Origin: Cohnella candidum
GTDB lineage: Bacteria > Bacillota > Bacilli > Paenibacillales > Paenibacillaceae
Direction: 5' to 3'
Assembly (NCBI RefSeq): GCF_003713065.1
Contig: NZ_CP033433.1
Location: 2,205,001 to 2,269,000 of the forward strand
DNA: 64,000 bases
Part shown: piece by piece, positions 7,827 to 17,320 of the stretch
Layout of the letters: each line of letters opens with the position of its first letter
Position numbering within the stretch: position 1 is the first letter of the stretch
Program-made: the position numbers and the translations under genes
Notes under the pieces: generated by a model
Database searches by the model: none
Seen by the model: only the letters and a program-made list of their open reading frames with translations
What the model was told of the DNA's origin: nothing

Positions 7827-8707
7827 CCTTCTACTTTATTCAAAAACTCTTTAACCACTTGCAGGTACTCCCGGGTTTCCTCCAAATAGGCCACGTGAGA
7901 GCTATTATCGAACACATGTCCTTCCGAGTTTGGCACCAGAGACTGATAGTACCGAGTGGAATCGGGCGATGCTTCATCATAACGGCCGCACAAAAACAAG
8001 GACGGGACGGAAACTTCAGGCAGGCGATCCGTGATATCGTAGGTTTTCAGGCTGCCGGTCGAAAAAAACTCCGAAGGCCCCCACATTTGCAGGTAAATGT
8101 CCTTGTTCGCCAGAGGCCGTGCTTCCGCCATCACTTCGGGCCACGGGTCTAATCTGCAAACATGCCTTCGGTAATAATCCTTCATCGCTTCCTGGTAAGC
8201 TTCCGAACCCGTCGTCCCTTGCTCCTCGTGGAAGGCGATCGTCGTTCGAACGTCTTCCGGCAGCTGCTCGAGATAGCGGTCGGCGTCTTCTTTCCAACGC
8301 CGTGCGCTCAAACAAGGGCTGGAGAAAATGGCGCTGAGAACGCCGGCCGGCCTTCTTTCGGTCAAATAAGAGGCAGCCAGCATCGTTCCCCAGGAATGGC
8401 CGAACAGATGGAACTCGTCCAATTTCAACGCATCTCGAACGCAAACCAATTCCTCTACGAAACGTTCGGTATGCCAAAACGACGGATCTTCCGGCCTATC
8501 GGAGTAACCCGAACCCAACTGATCGTAGAAAATGACCGGCCGGCTTTCGGATAAGGCGCCCAGCACAGACTTCAGCGGGCCATGGGTATTGCCGGGTCCG
8601 CCATGCAGCACGAGGAGGGGTTTGCCTTCGCTCTCGCCCCATGCGCCCATGCACACATACCATACCCGCCCACCGGGGACCTTGATATGGCCTTCCTTCA
8701 CGTTCAA
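7811..8707 (-). CDS. Proline iminopeptidase-family alpha/beta hydrolase
   Basis: Alpha/beta hydrolase of 298 residues. [12 protein letters not shown] is the oxyanion-hole HGGPG of the S33 prolyl aminopeptidases, GHSWGTMLA carries the nucleophile Ser, [10 protein letters not shown] the likely Asp, and [11 protein letters not shown] the His. It would release N-terminal proline from short peptides in the cytosol. TTG at 8707 ([10 protein letters not shown]) with GGGGAGG 8 bp ahead is the start; the longer frame runs into the neighbouring gene. Last gene of a uspA-yciI-MBL-pip unit. Confidence 0.87.
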   Translation of the reverse strand: MNVKEGHIKVPGGRVWYVCMGAWGESEGKPLLVLHGGPGNTHGPLKSVLGALSESRPVIFYDQLGSGYSDRPEDPSFWHTERFVEELVCVRDALKLDEFHLFGHSWGTMLAASYLTERRPAGVLSAIFSSPCLSARRWKEDADRYLEQLPEDVRTTIAFHEEQGTTGSEAYQEAMKDYYRRHVCRLDPWPEVMAEARPLANKDIYLQMWGPSEFFSTGSLKTYDITDRLPEVSVPSLFLCGRYDEASPDSTRYYQSLVPNSEGHVFDNSSHVAYLEETREYLQVVKEFLNKVEGTARE

Positions 8708-8723
8708 TGCTGCAACCTCCCCG

Positions 8724-9398
8724 TCATGATGCGGAAATCTCGGTGAGCCGTTCGCGGATGTTGTCCGTGCACACTCCTCCGTGGTAGGTAATGGCCGTTG
8801 CGATGTCGTAGTCCAGCAGCTTGGACAAAGAATGGATCGCACCCTCCCAATCCGGAGTTACCTTCGGATTCGGCGGCATGAGTACGCCGTTGTCCGCCGT
8901 GAGGGCATCGCCGGTAATCAACGTACGGCTGGGCTCGTGGTACAAGCACATATGATCAGGCGTATGGCCGGGCGTGAAGATGACCTTGACTCCTCCCGCA
9001 ATCGGCAAGACAACGCCGTCTTGAAGCTTCACGTCCACCTTCACGGGCTTAGCGAACGTACCGCTCTTGACCAGCGGGATTTCCCCTTGCAGATAAGGGA
9101 CGCCGACCTCGTGCGCCAATACCTGGATTTTACCGTCGAAAGCCTGAACCAGTTCGGGCAAGCTGCCGATGTGGTCCCGGTCCTGATGCGTGATGATGAT
9201 TTTCGTCAGTTTATCGAACGGCAAGGACTCTCGCTCCATGGCCTCGCGGATCAACTCGAGCTGCCCCGGCAGACCGGTGTCGACCAAAACCAATTCGTTT
9301 TCATCCCACAATACGGACGCATGCACGACAAAAGGATCTCCCTTGGTGCCAATATCCAACTTCAAAGGTTTGACTCCGGCGTTGGCTGCCATGCTCAT
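8724..9398 (-). CDS. MBL-fold metallo-hydrolase
   Basis: About 224 residues of the metallo-beta-lactamase fold. The zinc motif HQDRDHIGS (HxxxDH variant of HxHxDH), GHTPDHM and the Asp of [11 protein letters not shown] are all visible. The first His of the classical HxHxDH is replaced (Thr-His-Gln-Asp-Arg-Asp-His), as in several MBL subgroups. ATG at 9398 touches the stop of the YciI gene; ATG at 9392 has better spacing from AAGGAG. Substrate unknown; glyoxalase II or lactonase-like action are possibilities. Confidence 0.85.
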   Translation of the reverse strand: MSMAANAGVKPLKLDIGTKGDPFVVHASVLWDENELVLVDTGLPGQLELIREAMERESLPFDKLTKIIITHQDRDHIGSLPELVQAFDGKIQVLAHEVGVPYLQGEIPLVKSGTFAKPVKVDVKLQDGVVLPIAGGVKVIFTPGHTPDHMCLYHEPSRTLITGDALTADNGVLMPPNPKVTPDWEGAIHSLSKLLDYDIATAITYHGGVCTDNIRERLTEISAS

Positions 9399-9695
9399 TC
9401 ACTCCTTCGAATTGATCATACTATCCAATCGTACGTCCCATTGGGTCGGCTCGAATTCCGTGACCTCGTAGTCCGCGATTTGGTGAACGTAAAAAGGATC
9501 TTGTGCGATGATTCTTTCGATTTCATCTCGGTCGCTTCCCGAAGCGACGATCAATCCCCCGGTGCGCGGCACTTTGCGTCCGGACAGCAAGAAATGGCCG
9601 TTGGCATAGTACTTTTCCAAAAAGGCCCTGTGTGCCTCCAAATGGTGTTCAACCTGCTGAATCGGAACTTTGTATTTTAATGAGATAACGAACAT
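9399..9695 (-). CDS. YciI family protein
   Basis: 98-residue alpha/beta ferredoxin-like protein of the YciI family. Seen: FVISLKYKVP at the start, the His-rich helix VEHHLEAHRAFLE, the glycine-rich GRKVPRTGGLIVA strand and the DPFYVHQIADYEVTEFEP terminus. The ATG at 9695 has GGAGG 7 bp upstream; the open frame is longer but unsupported. It overlaps the MBL gene by stop and start codons and follows uspA by 20 bp. Family members are small putative enzymes with a catalytic-like His/Asp pair; the role is not known. Confidence 0.87.
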   Translation of the reverse strand: MFVISLKYKVPIQQVEHHLEAHRAFLEKYYANGHFLLSGRKVPRTGGLIVASGSDRDEIERIIAQDPFYVHQIADYEVTEFEPTQWDVRLDSMINSKE

Positions 9696-9715
9696 GAAGA
9701 ATCCTCCGAATGATT

Positions 9716-10147
9716 TTACTTCACGATCAGTACGGGAACGCGGGATTGCTGGGCAACCTGATGGCTTACGCTGCCGAGCATCCATTCTTGGAAAGACCCC
9801 AGACCCCTGCTGCCCAAGACGATCAGATCGCATAGATTTTCCGAAGCGTATTTCAGAATCGCCGAAGCCGGACTGCCGGAGAGTACCGCGACGCGGGAGT
9901 AAGGCAAAACGGCGATTTTCCGTTCCGCTTCCATCAACAGGGCGTCCTCGTTCTCCCTCAGCTTTAGAAGATAACTTTCGGGCACCGCCCATCCGAATCC
10001 GTCAATCACCAGCATCGGACGGTGCAGGACATGAACGACGGTCAGCTTGCTCCCCGGCGTCCGATCGGTCAGCTTCACCGCTTGATCCAGCGCTCTGTCG
10101 GCAGATGCCGAGCCGTCGTACGCAGCCAGCAGATGGTGGTAAATCAT
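9716..10147 (-). CDS. Universal stress protein, UspA family
   Basis: 143-residue single-domain Usp. The ATP-binding signature GSRGLGSFQEWMLGSVSHQV and an early Asp in AAYDGSASADRAL are intact, so it is the nucleotide-binding kind. The start (MIYHHLLAAYDGS) follows GGGGGA. A paralogue of identical length lies at 36661-37092 with nearly the same start and the same C-terminal VSHxV..VPVLxVK block. First gene of the uspA-yciI-MBL-pip unit, 83 bp after DUF2203. Confidence 0.9.
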   Translation of the reverse strand: MIYHHLLAAYDGSASADRALDQAVKLTDRTPGSKLTVVHVLHRPMLVIDGFGWAVPESYLLKLRENEDALLMEAERKIAVLPYSRVAVLSGSPASAILKYASENLCDLIVLGSRGLGSFQEWMLGSVSHQVAQQSRVPVLIVK

Positions 10148-10230
10148 GACGGACTCCCCCTTATGAAATCCCTTTCTTACTCCATCATATGGGGAAAACC
10201 TTCATCACGCTTACCGCATGGCCTGTCGCC

Positions 10231-10644
10231 TTATGCTCCCGGAATCGGCTTGCGTCCGATGAATCCGTCGTTCCAACCGTGATAATGGGAAATGCGCTCT
10301 TCTCCTTCTTTCCAGCAGATCAGGACGGGTTCGTCATCCATGACCGCGGGAAAATCGATCAATCCGGGGCGAATCATTTTGAGCAGAACGCCTTTCCGTT
10401 CGAAGTTTCCGATCAGCAAATCGACTTCCATTTTCATGAAGTCCAGTCGAATCTCTTCCTCGAAGTAAGGATCGCCCGCTTCCGCCGTCTGAACGGCAGA
10501 TGCTGCGCGTCTTGCCTTCTTCTCCCGCAGCTCCTCGTACAGCTCCTCAAACCGGGAAGACAATCGCTGCAACTCCAGCAGATCGGCTTTCAGCTCCGGC
10601 AGGAGCGCGTTGGCTTCTTCCAGCGTAAAAATCTTCTTGTCCAC
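10231..10644 (-). CDS. DUF2203 domain protein
   Basis: 137 residues. KKIFTLEEANALLPELKADL is the typical N-terminal pattern of this family; a long helical region follows, then the C-terminal block FPAVMDDEPVLICWKEGEERI with the WHGWNDGFxGRKPI-like ending. GTG at 10644 has GGAGGG 7 bp upstream. Function unknown in the family. It sits between moaA and uspA on the same strand but after the moaA terminator. Confidence 0.85.
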   Translation of the reverse strand: MDKKIFTLEEANALLPELKADLLELQRLSSRFEELYEELREKKARRAASAVQTAEAGDPYFEEEIRLDFMKMEVDLLIGNFERKGVLLKMIRPGLIDFPAVMDDEPVLICWKEGEERISHYHGWNDGFIGRKPIPGA

Positions 10645-10699
10645 GTCGCATCCCTCCTCTGTCAATAAGTGTAATCGATCGCATTGGAACAGTAAAACC

Positions 10700-10735
10700 A
10701 AAAAGAGCCAAACCCTCGTCACGAGGATTCGGCCC
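10700..10735 (-). terminator. Terminator of moaA
   Basis: A 14-bp stem made entirely of Watson-Crick and G-U pairs in RNA (arms 10705-10718 and 10722-10735), with a 3-nt loop and five T on the minus strand. Confidence 0.8.
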
Positions 10736-10761
10736 TGTATCGGATATGCTGCGGCCTCGCG

Positions 10762-11778
10762 TTAACCGCCGATGCGGGACATTTCGACTTTCGTTTGCTT
10801 CTGGGTATGCAGTCCCCGGATTTCCGAATAGCGATCCGTCCTTGCCCCCCATACCGAACGGATCAGTCCGTCGATCTCCTCGTCCGAGCTGCCGTTTCGC
10901 AAAGGTTCCCTTAAGTCGGTTCCGTCACCCGAAAACAAGCACGTGTACAGCTTGCCGTCGGCGGATAGCCGAGACCTGGTGCATGTTGAGCAGAAGGCGT
11001 GCGACACCGAAGAGATAAAGCCGACCTCCGTGCCGCAGTCCTCATACCGGTAACGCTCCGCCACCTCTCCGAATCGTTCCGGCTCAGCCGCCTCCAGACG
11101 CATTTCGGTCCGCAGCAAACGAAGGATTTCGGCGCTCGGCACGACGGAATCCAGCTTCCAGCCGTTGGAGTTTCCGACGTCCATGAACTCGATGAAACGA
11201 AGCTGGATCCCGCGTTCCTTAAAATACCTGGCCATCGGCAAAATGTCCTGCTCGTTCACGCCTCGTTGGACAACCATATTCATCTTGACCTTCAGCCCGG
11301 CTTCAGTGGCTTTCCGAATGCCCTCCAGCACCGTCGCCACGGGGAATCCGACACCGTTCATGCCGCCGAACCGCTCGTCGTCGAGGCTGTCCAGGCTGAC
11401 CGTGATCCGGTCCAATCCCGCAGCCCGCAGTTCCGCCGCCTGCTTGCCAAGCAGGGAGCCGTTGGTTGTCAGCGCGATGTCTTCGATACCTGGAATGCGG
11501 CGGATTTCCGCGATCAATTGAGGCAACCCTCGCCTAAGCAACGGCTCGCCGCCGGTGATTCTGATTTTGTCTACCCCGAGCCCCGAAAAAATCCGAGCGA
11601 GCCGGGTGATTTCCTCGAAGGAAAGAATGCTCTCCTTGCTCATGAAGGCATAGTCGGGACCGAAGATTTCCTCCGGCATGCAATACCGGCACCGAAAATT
11701 GCATCGATCCGTGACCGAAATTCTCAAATCTCTCAAAGGCCGGCCAAGTTGATCGACGATCTCTTGCTCCGTTTGCAT
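10762..11778 (-). CDS. moaA: GTP 3',8-cyclase, molybdenum cofactor biosynthesis
   Basis: Radical-SAM enzyme of 338 residues catalysing the first step of molybdopterin synthesis. The N-terminal CNFRCRYCM binds the SAM cluster; a second C-terminal 4Fe-4S set FCSTCTRSR plus a Cys in LYTCLF is intact, and the protein ends in the conserved GG needed for activity. GGGGTGG precedes the ATG. No moaB-E or moeA is seen in this window; mobA is at 36.0 kb. Together with globin, hcp and Fnr this hints at nitrate respiration (inference). Confidence 0.95.
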   Translation of the reverse strand: MQTEQEIVDQLGRPLRDLRISVTDRCNFRCRYCMPEEIFGPDYAFMSKESILSFEEITRLARIFSGLGVDKIRITGGEPLLRRGLPQLIAEIRRIPGIEDIALTTNGSLLGKQAAELRAAGLDRITVSLDSLDDERFGGMNGVGFPVATVLEGIRKATEAGLKVKMNMVVQRGVNEQDILPMARYFKERGIQLRFIEFMDVGNSNGWKLDSVVPSAEILRLLRTEMRLEAAEPERFGEVAERYRYEDCGTEVGFISSVSHAFCSTCTRSRLSADGKLYTCLFSGDGTDLREPLRNGSSDEEIDGLIRSVWGARTDRYSEIRGLHTQKQTKVEMSRIGG

Positions 11779-11865
11779 GTTTCCACCCCATCCCCCGCCC
11801 CTGTATATCTCTTATTTTAACCGATTTTCGAGGCAGGGGCATCCCTATGTAAGGTGGAAGGAAGG

Positions 11866-12234
11866 TTATTTATACAAAATGTCGTTTCTCAGCGTACCGA
11901 TTTTGCCCAAAACCTGTTCGATGTCCGACGAGGCGACGTGGAATTCCTCCAACGTTTTGCTTAAATGGGAGACGATCGCGTCATAATGAACCGGCTGCAG
12001 GTTCATTCCCCGATGGGCCTTCGTCATGGATTTTCCCGTAAATTCGATGCCGCTTCCGAGCGCGTATCCGATGAATGCCGCTTGGTGCCTCCGCTGCTTG
12101 GCCATGTCGGTATGTTCGAAAAAGCCGTTCACCGTATCGTCGGCCAGCACTTTCTCGTAAAATTTGTCCACGACTTTGTCGATCGTTTCTTGGCCGCCAA
12201 GCTTGGCGTACAGCGTATCCGTCGTCTGATTCAT
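11866..12234 (-). CDS. Group 1 truncated hemoglobin
   Basis: 122 residues with the 2-on-2 globin pattern: LYAKLGGQETIDKVVDKFYE, a B/E helix with DMAKQRRHQAAFIGYALG, and proximal His in KAHRGMNLQPVHYDA. The KxHxxxN-like run and Phe-Gln residues are typical of TrHbN. Likely binds O2 or NO and protects from nitrosative stress. AAAGGAGA lies 8 bp before the ATG. It is transcribed away from the CBS gene. Confidence 0.9.
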   Translation of the reverse strand: MNQTTDTLYAKLGGQETIDKVVDKFYEKVLADDTVNGFFEHTDMAKQRRHQAAFIGYALGSGIEFTGKSMTKAHRGMNLQPVHYDAIVSHLSKTLEEFHVASSDIEQVLGKIGTLRNDILYK

Positions 12235-12367
12235 GCCAAATCTCTCCTTTACCTCATGGGATAAAGGTACATTTCCCGCAGCCCGAAACGCCTATTCGAC
12301 GTGTATGGTTCTTCCCGCTTGGAAGATACTAACAATGTATTTCTACAGGATTGGAGCCAGAGACCCA

Positions 12368-12865
12368 ATGAATGCACAAGCAAGTGAAATCATGATCACG
12401 CCCCCTTATAAAGCGAAAGAAACCGACACCGTGAAGAACGTCATCGAAAAATTCGTCGAGCACCGGATCAGCGGACTGCCCGTCGTCAACGACCTCGATC
12501 AAATCGTCGGCTACATCAGCGACGGTGACATCATGCGGTACATCGGCAAACATAAGGATATCGTCGTGGACTTCGGCGTTTACTACAATTACGTGCTCGG
12601 GGACCAGAACCCGTTCGATCTTCGCTCGAAAAATCTGGATCAGGTCGGGGTGATGGACATCGCCCAACGCAAGGTCATTAAAGTCCAATGGGACGAGGAT
12701 ATCGAGGACATCGCCGCGCTGCTCGGAAAGAAAAACATCAAAAAAGTTCCGGTGGAGCAGAACGGCCGCTTGGCCGGCGTCATCAGCCGGGGGGATATCA
12801 TCCGGTTCATATACCGGAACTATCTCTGCCAGCCGTCTCCCGAACCGTCTTCGGAGTCGAGTTAA
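12368..12865 (+). CDS. Tandem CBS-domain protein
   Basis: 165 residues with two CBS motifs: residues about 5-60 (SEIMITPPYKAKETDTVKNV..GLPVVNDLDQIVGYISDGDIM) and about 100-155 (VPVEQNGRLAGVISRGDIIRFI). It contains nothing else, so it is a stand-alone adenylate-sensing module. ATG 12368 is the first Met that gives the usual start (MNAQASEIM); GGAG lies about 11 bp upstream, a loose spacing. Its stop overlaps the convergent DinB stop by 4 bp. Partner unknown. Confidence 0.85.
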   Translation: MNAQASEIMITPPYKAKETDTVKNVIEKFVEHRISGLPVVNDLDQIVGYISDGDIMRYIGKHKDIVVDFGVYYNYVLGDQNPFDLRSKNLDQVGVMDIAQRKVIKVQWDEDIEDIAALLGKKNIKKVPVEQNGRLAGVISRGDIIRFIYRNYLCQPSPEPSSESS

Positions 12866-13353
12866 TCGTCCGTTCCCAGCACGTCCGTGTTCGGCGGAAC
12901 ATAACCCAAGTGACGGATCATGGAGACGATCTGGCCCTTGTGATGGTATTCGTGGGTGACCGTATGCATCAGCAGCTTACGGGGCGTGATGGTCAGCGTT
13001 TCGCCTGTCGTCCTCCACGGAATCACTTTGTCGATCGGTTCATCCATATACGAATCGGGACTTCCGAGCAGTTCCGCCACCAGTGCATCCGCTTGGTCGA
13101 AAATCGCTCGGATGCCGTCCAAGCTGATATTCGGAATGTCTTCTTTCGGCGTGAGCGGCTTATTCGTTTTCGACAGAATGAAAGAACCGATCCATGCGCG
13201 GTAACAATCCGCCGTGTGGACCAGCATATCCCGAATGCTGGCGTACCCGAATCCGTCCAACGGACGCGTTAAGCTTTCGGGCTCCAGCCCGCCGCAAAAA
13301 TCGAAAAGGATGCCGCGGGTCTGCCGGACCCATGCGTATTCCGTTTTGTTCAT
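12862..13353 (-). CDS. DinB family protein
   Basis: 163-residue four-helix DinB/YfiT-like protein. The metal triad is visible: His in MLVHTADCY and the HEYHHKGQI pair near the C-terminus. Members include bacillithiol S-transferases and damage-induced proteins; the substrate cannot be told here. GGGAG lies 8 bp before ATG 13353; an ATG at 13368 overlapping the previous stop (TAATG) is possible. Follows an alpha/beta hydrolase gene directly. Confidence 0.85.
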   Translation of the reverse strand: MNKTEYAWVRQTRGILFDFCGGLEPESLTRPLDGFGYASIRDMLVHTADCYRAWIGSFILSKTNKPLTPKEDIPNISLDGIRAIFDQADALVAELLGSPDSYMDEPIDKVIPWRTTGETLTITPRKLLMHTVTHEYHHKGQIVSMIRHLGYVPPNTDVLGTDD

Positions 13354-13367
13354 CTCTTTCACTCCCA

Positions 13368-14057
13368 TTATGATTGGCTGATGAAATCGCTTATCGTTTT
13401 AAATAAGAGGTCTTTCTCGGTGTTTCGGATGTCATGGCCGGAGGATTTGAAGTTTCGAACTGCAACTTTCGGGCAAATCCTTCGATAGGCGTCGATTCCT
13501 TTGTCTTCTAACAATCGGCCTTCGAGTGTTCCTCTTAAGAGGAGCATGCGGATGTCAGTTTTAAAATCGAATGCAAGGAAATCCGATTCTCTCTGAATGC
13601 CCCACACAGCCTCCGGTCTTATGACGAGGTACTGTGCTATGTATTCTTGCGCCCATCCGTCGGGCATCTTTCGGTGCTCTGGAGGATAGTCCTGGGCGAT
13701 CAGAGAAACGACTTTCGATTGGTTCTTCTCTAGATAACCTAACGCGTAGGACACTCCTCGGGAATACGAGTAAAGGTGAAACCGGTTCAGTTGCGCGGAT
13801 TGTACGACGCACTCCATATCCGCGAGATGATCTTGATGGCCGTATCCTTGTTCTGGAGTGTCGCTTTGCCCTCTCCCTCGAAAGGAAAGCACCACGCATC
13901 TTCTCGGAGAAACATATTCGATCAGATCTAAATATTCTTCCGCCGTTTCCGATAAACCGGGACAGATCAACAGTGGAACCAACGAAGAGTCCGTATTCGA
14001 ATCCAGGTAGTGAATGCCGATGCCGTTATGGCTGGCTTTCTTAGACTCGATTCCCAC
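13368..14057 (-). CDS. Alpha/beta hydrolase
   Basis: 229 residues. Nucleophile elbow YSYSRGVSYALGYL (S-x-S-x-G type), the RGRGQSDTP loop after the third strand and a terminal GHD that may supply the His. The His-containing loop and Asp are not clearly assigned, so the substrate is open. GTG 14057 has AAGGGG 9 bp upstream; ATG 14093 is an alternative. The gene ends in TAATG with the DinB gene. Confidence 0.75.
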   Translation of the reverse strand: MGIESKKASHNGIGIHYLDSNTDSSLVPLLICPGLSETAEEYLDLIEYVSPRRCVVLSFRGRGQSDTPEQGYGHQDHLADMECVVQSAQLNRFHLYSYSRGVSYALGYLEKNQSKVVSLIAQDYPPEHRKMPDGWAQEYIAQYLVIRPEAVWGIQRESDFLAFDFKTDIRMLLLRGTLEGRLLEDKGIDAYRRICPKVAVRNFKSSGHDIRNTEKDLLFKTISDFISQS

Positions 14058-14150
14058 CTTAATCGCGCCCCTTCTATCCCGACTATTTTCCATTTTATCC
14101 TTGTACCGCGCAATCGTCGAGAACCGACACCACAAAGAGAGTCATTGGGC

Positions 14151-14339
14151 ATTAGTGGGAATTACTCCTACTAATCCTTCACCAGATGAAGAACTCCGCC
14201 GATTTGTGGGAAAAGCTCCCACTAATTTCGTTCAGAACGCCTTTCTTGGCATTCACCCTCGATATTAGTGGGAGATTTTCCAATTATTCTTCCAGAAATC
14301 AGAAAAACATTGAAATTAGTTGGAGGTTTTCCCACTATT
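14151..14339. repeat. Composite palindrome element, copy A (four units)
   Basis: Four 25-bp imperfect palindromes at 14151-14175, 14202-14226, 14264-14288 and 14315-14339, best read as AGTGGGA..TCCCACT arms around a GGA-5nt-TCC centre. Core starts are 14157, 14208, 14270 and 14321, giving spacings 51, 62 and 51. The rest of 14058-14376 holds no gene I can support. Confidence 0.75.
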
Positions 14340-14376
14340 GCATCGCAATCCGCTATCCATGCCGCTCCACGGCACG

Positions 14377-14407
14377 AAAAAAGAGGCGATCCAAGTGATC
14401 GCCTCTT
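14377..14407 (-). terminator. Terminator of the Gfo/Idh/MocA gene
   Basis: An 11-bp stem AAGAGGCGATC/GATCGCCTCTT with a 5-nt loop runs into TTTTTTCG on the minus strand, directly after the stop at 14418. Confidence 0.85.
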
Positions 14408-14417
14408 CACGCTATGA

Positions 14418-15458
14418 TTACAATCTAACTTCCCTGCCGAGTTCGGCCGATTCGTAAATCGCCGACAGGATTTTGATCATGTCCACGCCTTGGTCGGGGG
14501 TGATGATCGGCTGTTCGCGGCCGAGCACGACCTCGACGAAATGGCGGATGTTCGCCGTGTGCTGCGGAAGCTGGGCGGTCTCCAGATGAGGCTGCTGATC
14601 GAGCAGTACCCCATCCGTTTCCGTAAAGAGGTTCAGCTTGTCGTTGATCAGGCTGAAGCCGCCTTCCGTGCCTCTCCACTCGAGAAACTTCTGCTCGGCC
14701 GCAACGTTCGACGCCCAGCTGAATTCGATTTGCAGCGAAGCGCCGTTATCGAAACGGATGAATCCGGCCGCCAGGTCCTCTACGTCGAATGTGCCAGCCG
14801 GCACGTTGCCGGACGCGTCCGGACGGTCCGCGAACTTGCGGTAGGTCGAACCGCTGACGGTGACCGGCTTCGGATTGCCGCCGATCCACATGGCCAGGTC
14901 GATCATGTGCACGCCCAGGTCGATCAACGGGCCGCCGCCGGACAGTTCCTTCGTCGTGAACCAGCCGCCGCGTCCCGGAATGCCCCGGCGACGGATCCAG
15001 CCGCAGCGTCCCATGTACAGGTCGCCGAGTTTGCCTTGCTCAGCCAGCCGCTTCACGAATTGAGCTTCCGAGCTGAAGCGGTTGTTCCGCATCGTCATCA
15101 GGACTTTGCCGGTTTCACGCGCGGCATCCGCCATTTTCTGGGCTTCGACCGGGTTTACCGCATCCGGCTTCTCGCAGAAAACGTGTTTGCCCTGCCGAAG
15201 CGCCGCGATCGCGATTTCGGAATGGAACAGGTTCGGCGTGCTGATTCCAATGATGTCGATGGACGGATCCGCAATCATTTCGCGGTAGTCCGTGTAAGCC
15301 TTCGTTCCGGGGTAATCCTTTGCTACCGCTTCGGCGGCTCCAGGAAATGCGTCGCAGAACGCAACGATTTCCGCTTCTTTAACCGACAACCAGCCCGGCA
15401 GATGCGCCCATTTAAAAATGCCGCCCGTTCCGACGACTCCGACTTTCAACATGGTCAT
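14418..15458 (-). CDS. Gfo/Idh/MocA family oxidoreductase
   Basis: About 346 residues. Rossmann start [18 protein letters not shown], the family CEKPDAVNP (EKP) motif, and [18 protein letters not shown] with the catalytic-region Asp/His. NAD(P)-dependent sugar or cyclitol dehydrogenase; the exact substrate is unclear. Its ATG overlaps the ThuA stop as ATGA; GGGGAG lies upstream and ATG 15452 is equally possible. The pairing with ThuA and a divergent AraC regulator points to disaccharide or 3-keto-sugar metabolism (inference). Confidence 0.88.
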   Translation of the reverse strand: MTMLKVGVVGTGGIFKWAHLPGWLSVKEAEIVAFCDAFPGAAEAVAKDYPGTKAYTDYREMIADPSIDIIGISTPNLFHSEIAIAALRQGKHVFCEKPDAVNPVEAQKMADAARETGKVLMTMRNNRFSSEAQFVKRLAEQGKLGDLYMGRCGWIRRRGIPGRGGWFTTKELSGGGPLIDLGVHMIDLAMWIGGNPKPVTVSGSTYRKFADRPDASGNVPAGTFDVEDLAAGFIRFDNGASLQIEFSWASNVAAEQKFLEWRGTEGGFSLINDKLNLFTETDGVLLDQQPHLETAQLPQHTANIRHFVEVVLGREQPIITPDQGVDMIKILSAIYESAELGREVRL

Positions 15459-16186
15459 ACACTCCCCTTGATCGTTTCGAGCGGTTTGGCGTTGCCGTAA
15501 CGCGGGTAGTCCCGCTTCACCGGAGCGGCCCATTTGACGGCGTTGGAAATGACTTTCCGCACTTGCGGGTTATAGTACGTCGGATATGTTTCGTGTCCCG
15601 GACGGAAATAGAACACTTTGCCCGCACCGCGCGAGTAGCAGCAGCCGCTGCGGAAAACTTCGCCGCCCTCGAACCAGCTGACCATGACGAGCTCGTCCGG
15701 CTGCGGGATGTCGAAGTGCTCGCCGTACATTTCTTCCTGCGGCAGCTCGAAATATTCCCCGATGCCTTCGGCGATCGGGTGAGCCGGGTTGACGACCCAA
15801 ATGCGTTCCTTCTCGTCCGCTTCTCTCCACTTCAGGTCGCAAGACGTCCCCATCAGCTTTTTGAAAATTTTCGAGAAATGGCCCGAGTGAAGCACGATCA
15901 GCCCCATGCCCTTCAGGACGCGCTGATGAACGCGCTCGACGATTTCGTCCCGGACTTCGTCATGCGCCACGTGCCCCCACCAGATCAGCACGTCGGTGCC
16001 GTTCAGCACTTCTTCGGTCAGTCCATGCTCCGGATCGTCCAAGGTGGCGATCTTTACGTTCGCGGCGACATCCAGTCCTTCGGCGATCGCGGCATGCATG
16101 CCGTTCGGGTACACCGAGGCGACTTTGTCGTTCTTTTTTTCGTGGCGGTATTCGTTCCAAATCGTAACGTTAATCGGTTGGCTCAT
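15455..16186 (-). CDS. ThuA-like domain protein (trehalose utilisation family)
   Basis: 243 residues, class I glutamine-amidotransferase-like fold without a catalytic Cys triad evident. Seen: [11 protein letters not shown], the [13 protein letters not shown] strand, [16 protein letters not shown] and [15 protein letters not shown]. These match ThuA proteins known from sugar-oxidation clusters with Gfo/Idh/MocA dehydrogenases. AAAGGAG lies 7 bp before ATG 16186. Divergent from the AraC gene at 16364. Confidence 0.85.
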   Translation of the reverse strand: MSQPINVTIWNEYRHEKKNDKVASVYPNGMHAAIAEGLDVAANVKIATLDDPEHGLTEEVLNGTDVLIWWGHVAHDEVRDEIVERVHQRVLKGMGLIVLHSGHFSKIFKKLMGTSCDLKWREADEKERIWVVNPAHPIAEGIGEYFELPQEEMYGEHFDIPQPDELVMVSWFEGGEVFRSGCCYSRGAGKVFYFRPGHETYPTYYNPQVRKVISNAVKWAAPVKRDYPRYGNAKPLETIKGSV

Positions 16187-16363
16187 GTTGACGCTCCTTT
16201 GGCACAGAGGAATCGGTTCTTTCCCTATTGTAGTCAACCGGTTATGACGGTTCGATGGCAGATTCGATGAATTTTTTACGGTATTCTGTCATCGTCGCCA
16301 AAACAATGTGCCGTTATGCTAAAATATCTTTACGTAATCCTGCTGAAGGTGGTGGACGCGCAG

Positions 16364-17320
16364 ATGGAAATGAGACACGAGCAAGTCGTCTATCAGAATC
16401 CGTTCCTGTCCATTCGGATATGGCAGATCGATACCGCAATGCCCGCCGTGAAAGAAGTCCGCGCCCAAACGGAAGCCGCATGGATGCAAAAGCAATACTC
16501 CCAGTGGCATTACCATGAGGAAGTGGAGTTCTTGCTCATCCTGGAAGGAGAATTGACGGCTTTCTGCTCGGAGGAGAAGCTTGTGCTCCGCTCGGGCGAT
16601 ATCGCGTTGTTCGGTTCTTCCGAACCGCATACGACGCTGCAGACGACGGAAGGACGCTTGAGTTACATTGTGCTCCAAATCGACCTTCGAAAATATTGGG
16701 ATATCAGCACCCTGAACAGCATGCAGCATTTCTCCGAGGTCATCCGGCCGCTCAGCGCGCTCAATTACGTGTACATGGCGAACCCGGACGTCAAGAACCG
16801 GACGGCGTCGCTTATGCGTGAAATTTACGAAGAAATGAACCGTAAGCAAATCGGCTACGAGCTGTCCGTCTCTTCCCGCATCAAGGACATGCTGCTGCTG
16901 CTCTTGCGGCACGACGATCAGAGGCGCCTGCATTATTTGGACAGCCATCTGCTCGAGCGTCTCCAGCCCGCGATCGATTACGTGGAAGAGCGGCTCAGCG
17001 AGAAGCTGTCCGTCTCCGAGGTCAGTCGGCGGATGAACATGAGCTATACGCACTTCATCAAAACGTTCAAAAAAGCGGTCGGCATGTCCTTCACGGACTT
17101 CGTCGTCTACAAGCGCATCAAAAAAGCCGAGCAGCTGCTCCTGACGTCGAACGTCAGCATCGCCGAAGCGGCGGAAGCGGCGGGGATTTCCAACCTCGGC
17201 CATTTTTACGACATGTTCCGCCGCTACAACGGCTGTTCTCCGAAACAATTCAAACAAAAGCTCCGTGAACCTTTCACGGAAGACAACGACAGCTTAGAAG
17301 CAGACGGGAGCGCATCATGA
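16364..17320 (+). CDS. AraC family regulator with N-terminal cupin
   Basis: 318 residues: a cupin at about 40-120 (QWHYHEEVEFLLILEGELTAF, then SGDIALFGSSEPHT) and two AraC HTH motifs near the C-terminus (LSVSEVSRRMNMSYTHFIKTF and VSIAEAAEAAGISNLGHFYDMFRR). Cytoplasmic sugar-sensing activator or repressor, likely of the divergent ThuA/Gfo operon 180 bp away. AAGGTGG precedes ATG 16364 by 11 bp. Coupled by ATGA to the aldolase-like gene downstream. Confidence 0.87.
   Translation: MEMRHEQVVYQNPFLSIRIWQIDTAMPAVKEVRAQTEAAWMQKQYSQWHYHEEVEFLLILEGELTAFCSEEKLVLRSGDIALFGSSEPHTTLQTTEGRLSYIVLQIDLRKYWDISTLNSMQHFSEVIRPLSALNYVYMANPDVKNRTASLMREIYEEMNRKQIGYELSVSSRIKDMLLLLLRHDDQRRLHYLDSHLLERLQPAIDYVEERLSEKLSVSEVSRRMNMSYTHFIKTFKKAVGMSFTDFVVYKRIKKAEQLLLTSNVSIAEAAEAAGISNLGHFYDMFRRYNGCSPKQFKQKLREPFTEDNDSLEADGSAS

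Noticed and set aside
14151..14339. CRISPR-like array
   Set aside because: Repeats are too diverged, spacers are unequal (51/62/51) and no cas gene is present; read as a composite palindrome element.
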